Shown here: positions 4,629 to 5,194 of the stretch, piece by piece
Layout: every line of letters begins with the position of its first letter
Position numbering within the stretch: the first letter of the stretch is position 1
Assembly (NCBI GenBank): GCA_016235225.1
Contig: JACRLS010000243.1
Coordinates: 1-5,194 of the forward strand
Direction: 5' to 3'
Length of the DNA stretch: 5,194 bases
Source of the DNA: Nitrospirota bacterium
Lineage (GTDB): Bacteria; Nitrospirota; Nitrospiria; Nitrospirales; Nitrospiraceae
The notes under the pieces: model-generated
The model's database searches: none
What the model saw: only the letters and a program-made list of their open reading frames with translations
Told to the model about the DNA's origin: nothing
Made by a program: the position numbers and the translations under genes

Positions 4629-5194
4629 CTAATCCAGATCGAATTCCTTCTTCCAGTCGCTGTCATCGGCGAGGGGCGTTTGGTCGGCCTTGTACAGAAC
4701 GCAGTTTTCCAAAACCAGGACATCCATCTCAGTCCGCATAAAACACCGATAGGCATCGGCGGGACTTCCCACAATCGGCTCCCCTCGAACATTGAACGAG
4801 GTGTTCACGATCACGGCGCAGCCGGTCTTGGCTTCGAACGCCTTGATCAGGTCGTAGTAGCGGGGGTTGGTCTCCCGGTGCACCGTTTGAATGCGGGCGG
4901 AATAGTCGACATGGGTGATCGCCGGAATGTCCGACTTCGGCACATTGAGCAAGTCGATCCCCCACAGCGCCCGCTGGGCTTCCGTCAGGTCCTTCCGGCG
5001 CTTCTCGCGGACGGGCGCCACCAACAACATGTACGGGCTATCGGCCTGGAGATCGAAATAGTCGGATACCTTCTCCCTGAGCACGGAGGGCGCGAAGGGC
5101 CGGAAGGACTCACGGTACTTGATTTTTAAGTTCATGACGGATTGCATCTTGGTGCTGCGCGCATCCCCGATGATGCTGCGCCCGCCAAGAGCGC
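4629..5194 (-). CDS. Carbamoyltransferase (NodU/CmcH family), C-terminal part; 5' end outside the window
   Basis: About 187 residues are visible; the frame runs off the right edge, so the start and N-terminal catalytic domain are missing. The family transfers a carbamoyl group from carbamoyl phosphate, through carbamoyl-AMP, to a hydroxyl of a sugar or natural product. Visible signatures are ALGGRSIIGDAR at the edge, NLKIKYRESFRPFAPSVL soon after, ITHVDYSARIQTV in the middle, and NTSFNVRGEPIVGSPADA followed by the FMRTEMDVLVLENCVL stretch near the end. These match the end of the N-terminal domain and the YrdC-like C-terminal domain (PF16861). Full-length relatives are roughly 550 to 620 residues. 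The methionine at 5147 is internal, since homologous sequence continues upstream of it to the edge. The two genes following within 26 nt are the SxtJ-like and DUF5989 proteins. The acceptor is unknown; a polysaccharide or its precursor is inferred from the other neighbours. Confidence 0.93.
   Translation of the reverse strand, partial: ALGGRSIIGDARSTKMQSVMNLKIKYRESFRPFAPSVLREKVSDYFDLQADSPYMLLVAPVREKRRKDLTEAQRALWGIDLLNVPKSDIPAITHVDYSARIQTVHRETNPRYYDLIKAFEAKTGCAVIVNTSFNVRGEPIVGSPADAYRCFMRTEMDVLVLENCVLYKADQTPLADDSDWKKEFDLD

Noticed and set aside
4034..4792. A 252-codon minus-strand frame ending with the DUF5989 protein
   Set aside because: Only the last 50 codons match a family and follow a good ribosome binding site. 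The upstream part overlaps the SxtJ-like and carbamoyltransferase genes in another frame and reads as low-information sequence.

Overview
The window reads as part of a surface- or exopolysaccharide-biosynthesis locus from a fairly GC-rich Gram-negative bacterium. The PEP-CTERM/exosortase-type initiating sugar transferase, the CE4-like deacetylase with an SLDFE-type first motif, and the carbamoyltransferase/SxtJ/DUF5989 trio together resemble Nitrospirota (Nitrospira-like) or related environmental lineages. That placement is inferred from remembered family patterns and was not tested by a search.

All six recognisable intact genes lie on the minus strand, so the transcription order runs from the right edge to the left: carbamoyltransferase (5' end beyond the window) -> SxtJ-like membrane protein -> 50-residue DUF5989-type membrane protein -> 284-nt gap -> polysaccharide deacetylase-like protein -> family-4-type glycosyltransferase -> a gap of 106 to 208 nt, depending on the start chosen -> initiating sugar transferase. 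The first three genes are 20 to 26 nt apart and the deacetylase and glycosyltransferase are 12 nt apart. Most starts have a clear Shine-Dalgarno sequence. No convincing terminator separates the genes, so one operon or two adjacent transcription units are both possible.

Proposed division of labour (inference): the sugar transferase loads the first sugar phosphate onto undecaprenyl phosphate at the inner membrane, and the GT4 enzyme extends the chain in the cytoplasm. The deacetylase trims acyl groups from the glycan and the carbamoyltransferase decorates a sugar or other small-molecule hydroxyl. The SxtJ-like and DUF5989 proteins are small membrane partners of unknown role that are commonly encoded next to such carbamoyltransferases.

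The left 313 nt carry no intact gene. They hold a compact element of about 181 bp bounded by 30-nt imperfect inverted repeats and containing 7-nt ctgaag-type tandem repeats. Between the arms, on the minus strand, is what looks like the C-terminal remnant of a four-helix-bundle protein of the 23S-rRNA-intervening-sequence type. This looks like an internally deleted mobile or repetitive element. Other notable points are the apparent N-terminal truncation of the sugar transferase and a 33-nt tandem duplication at the 3' end of the deacetylase gene.
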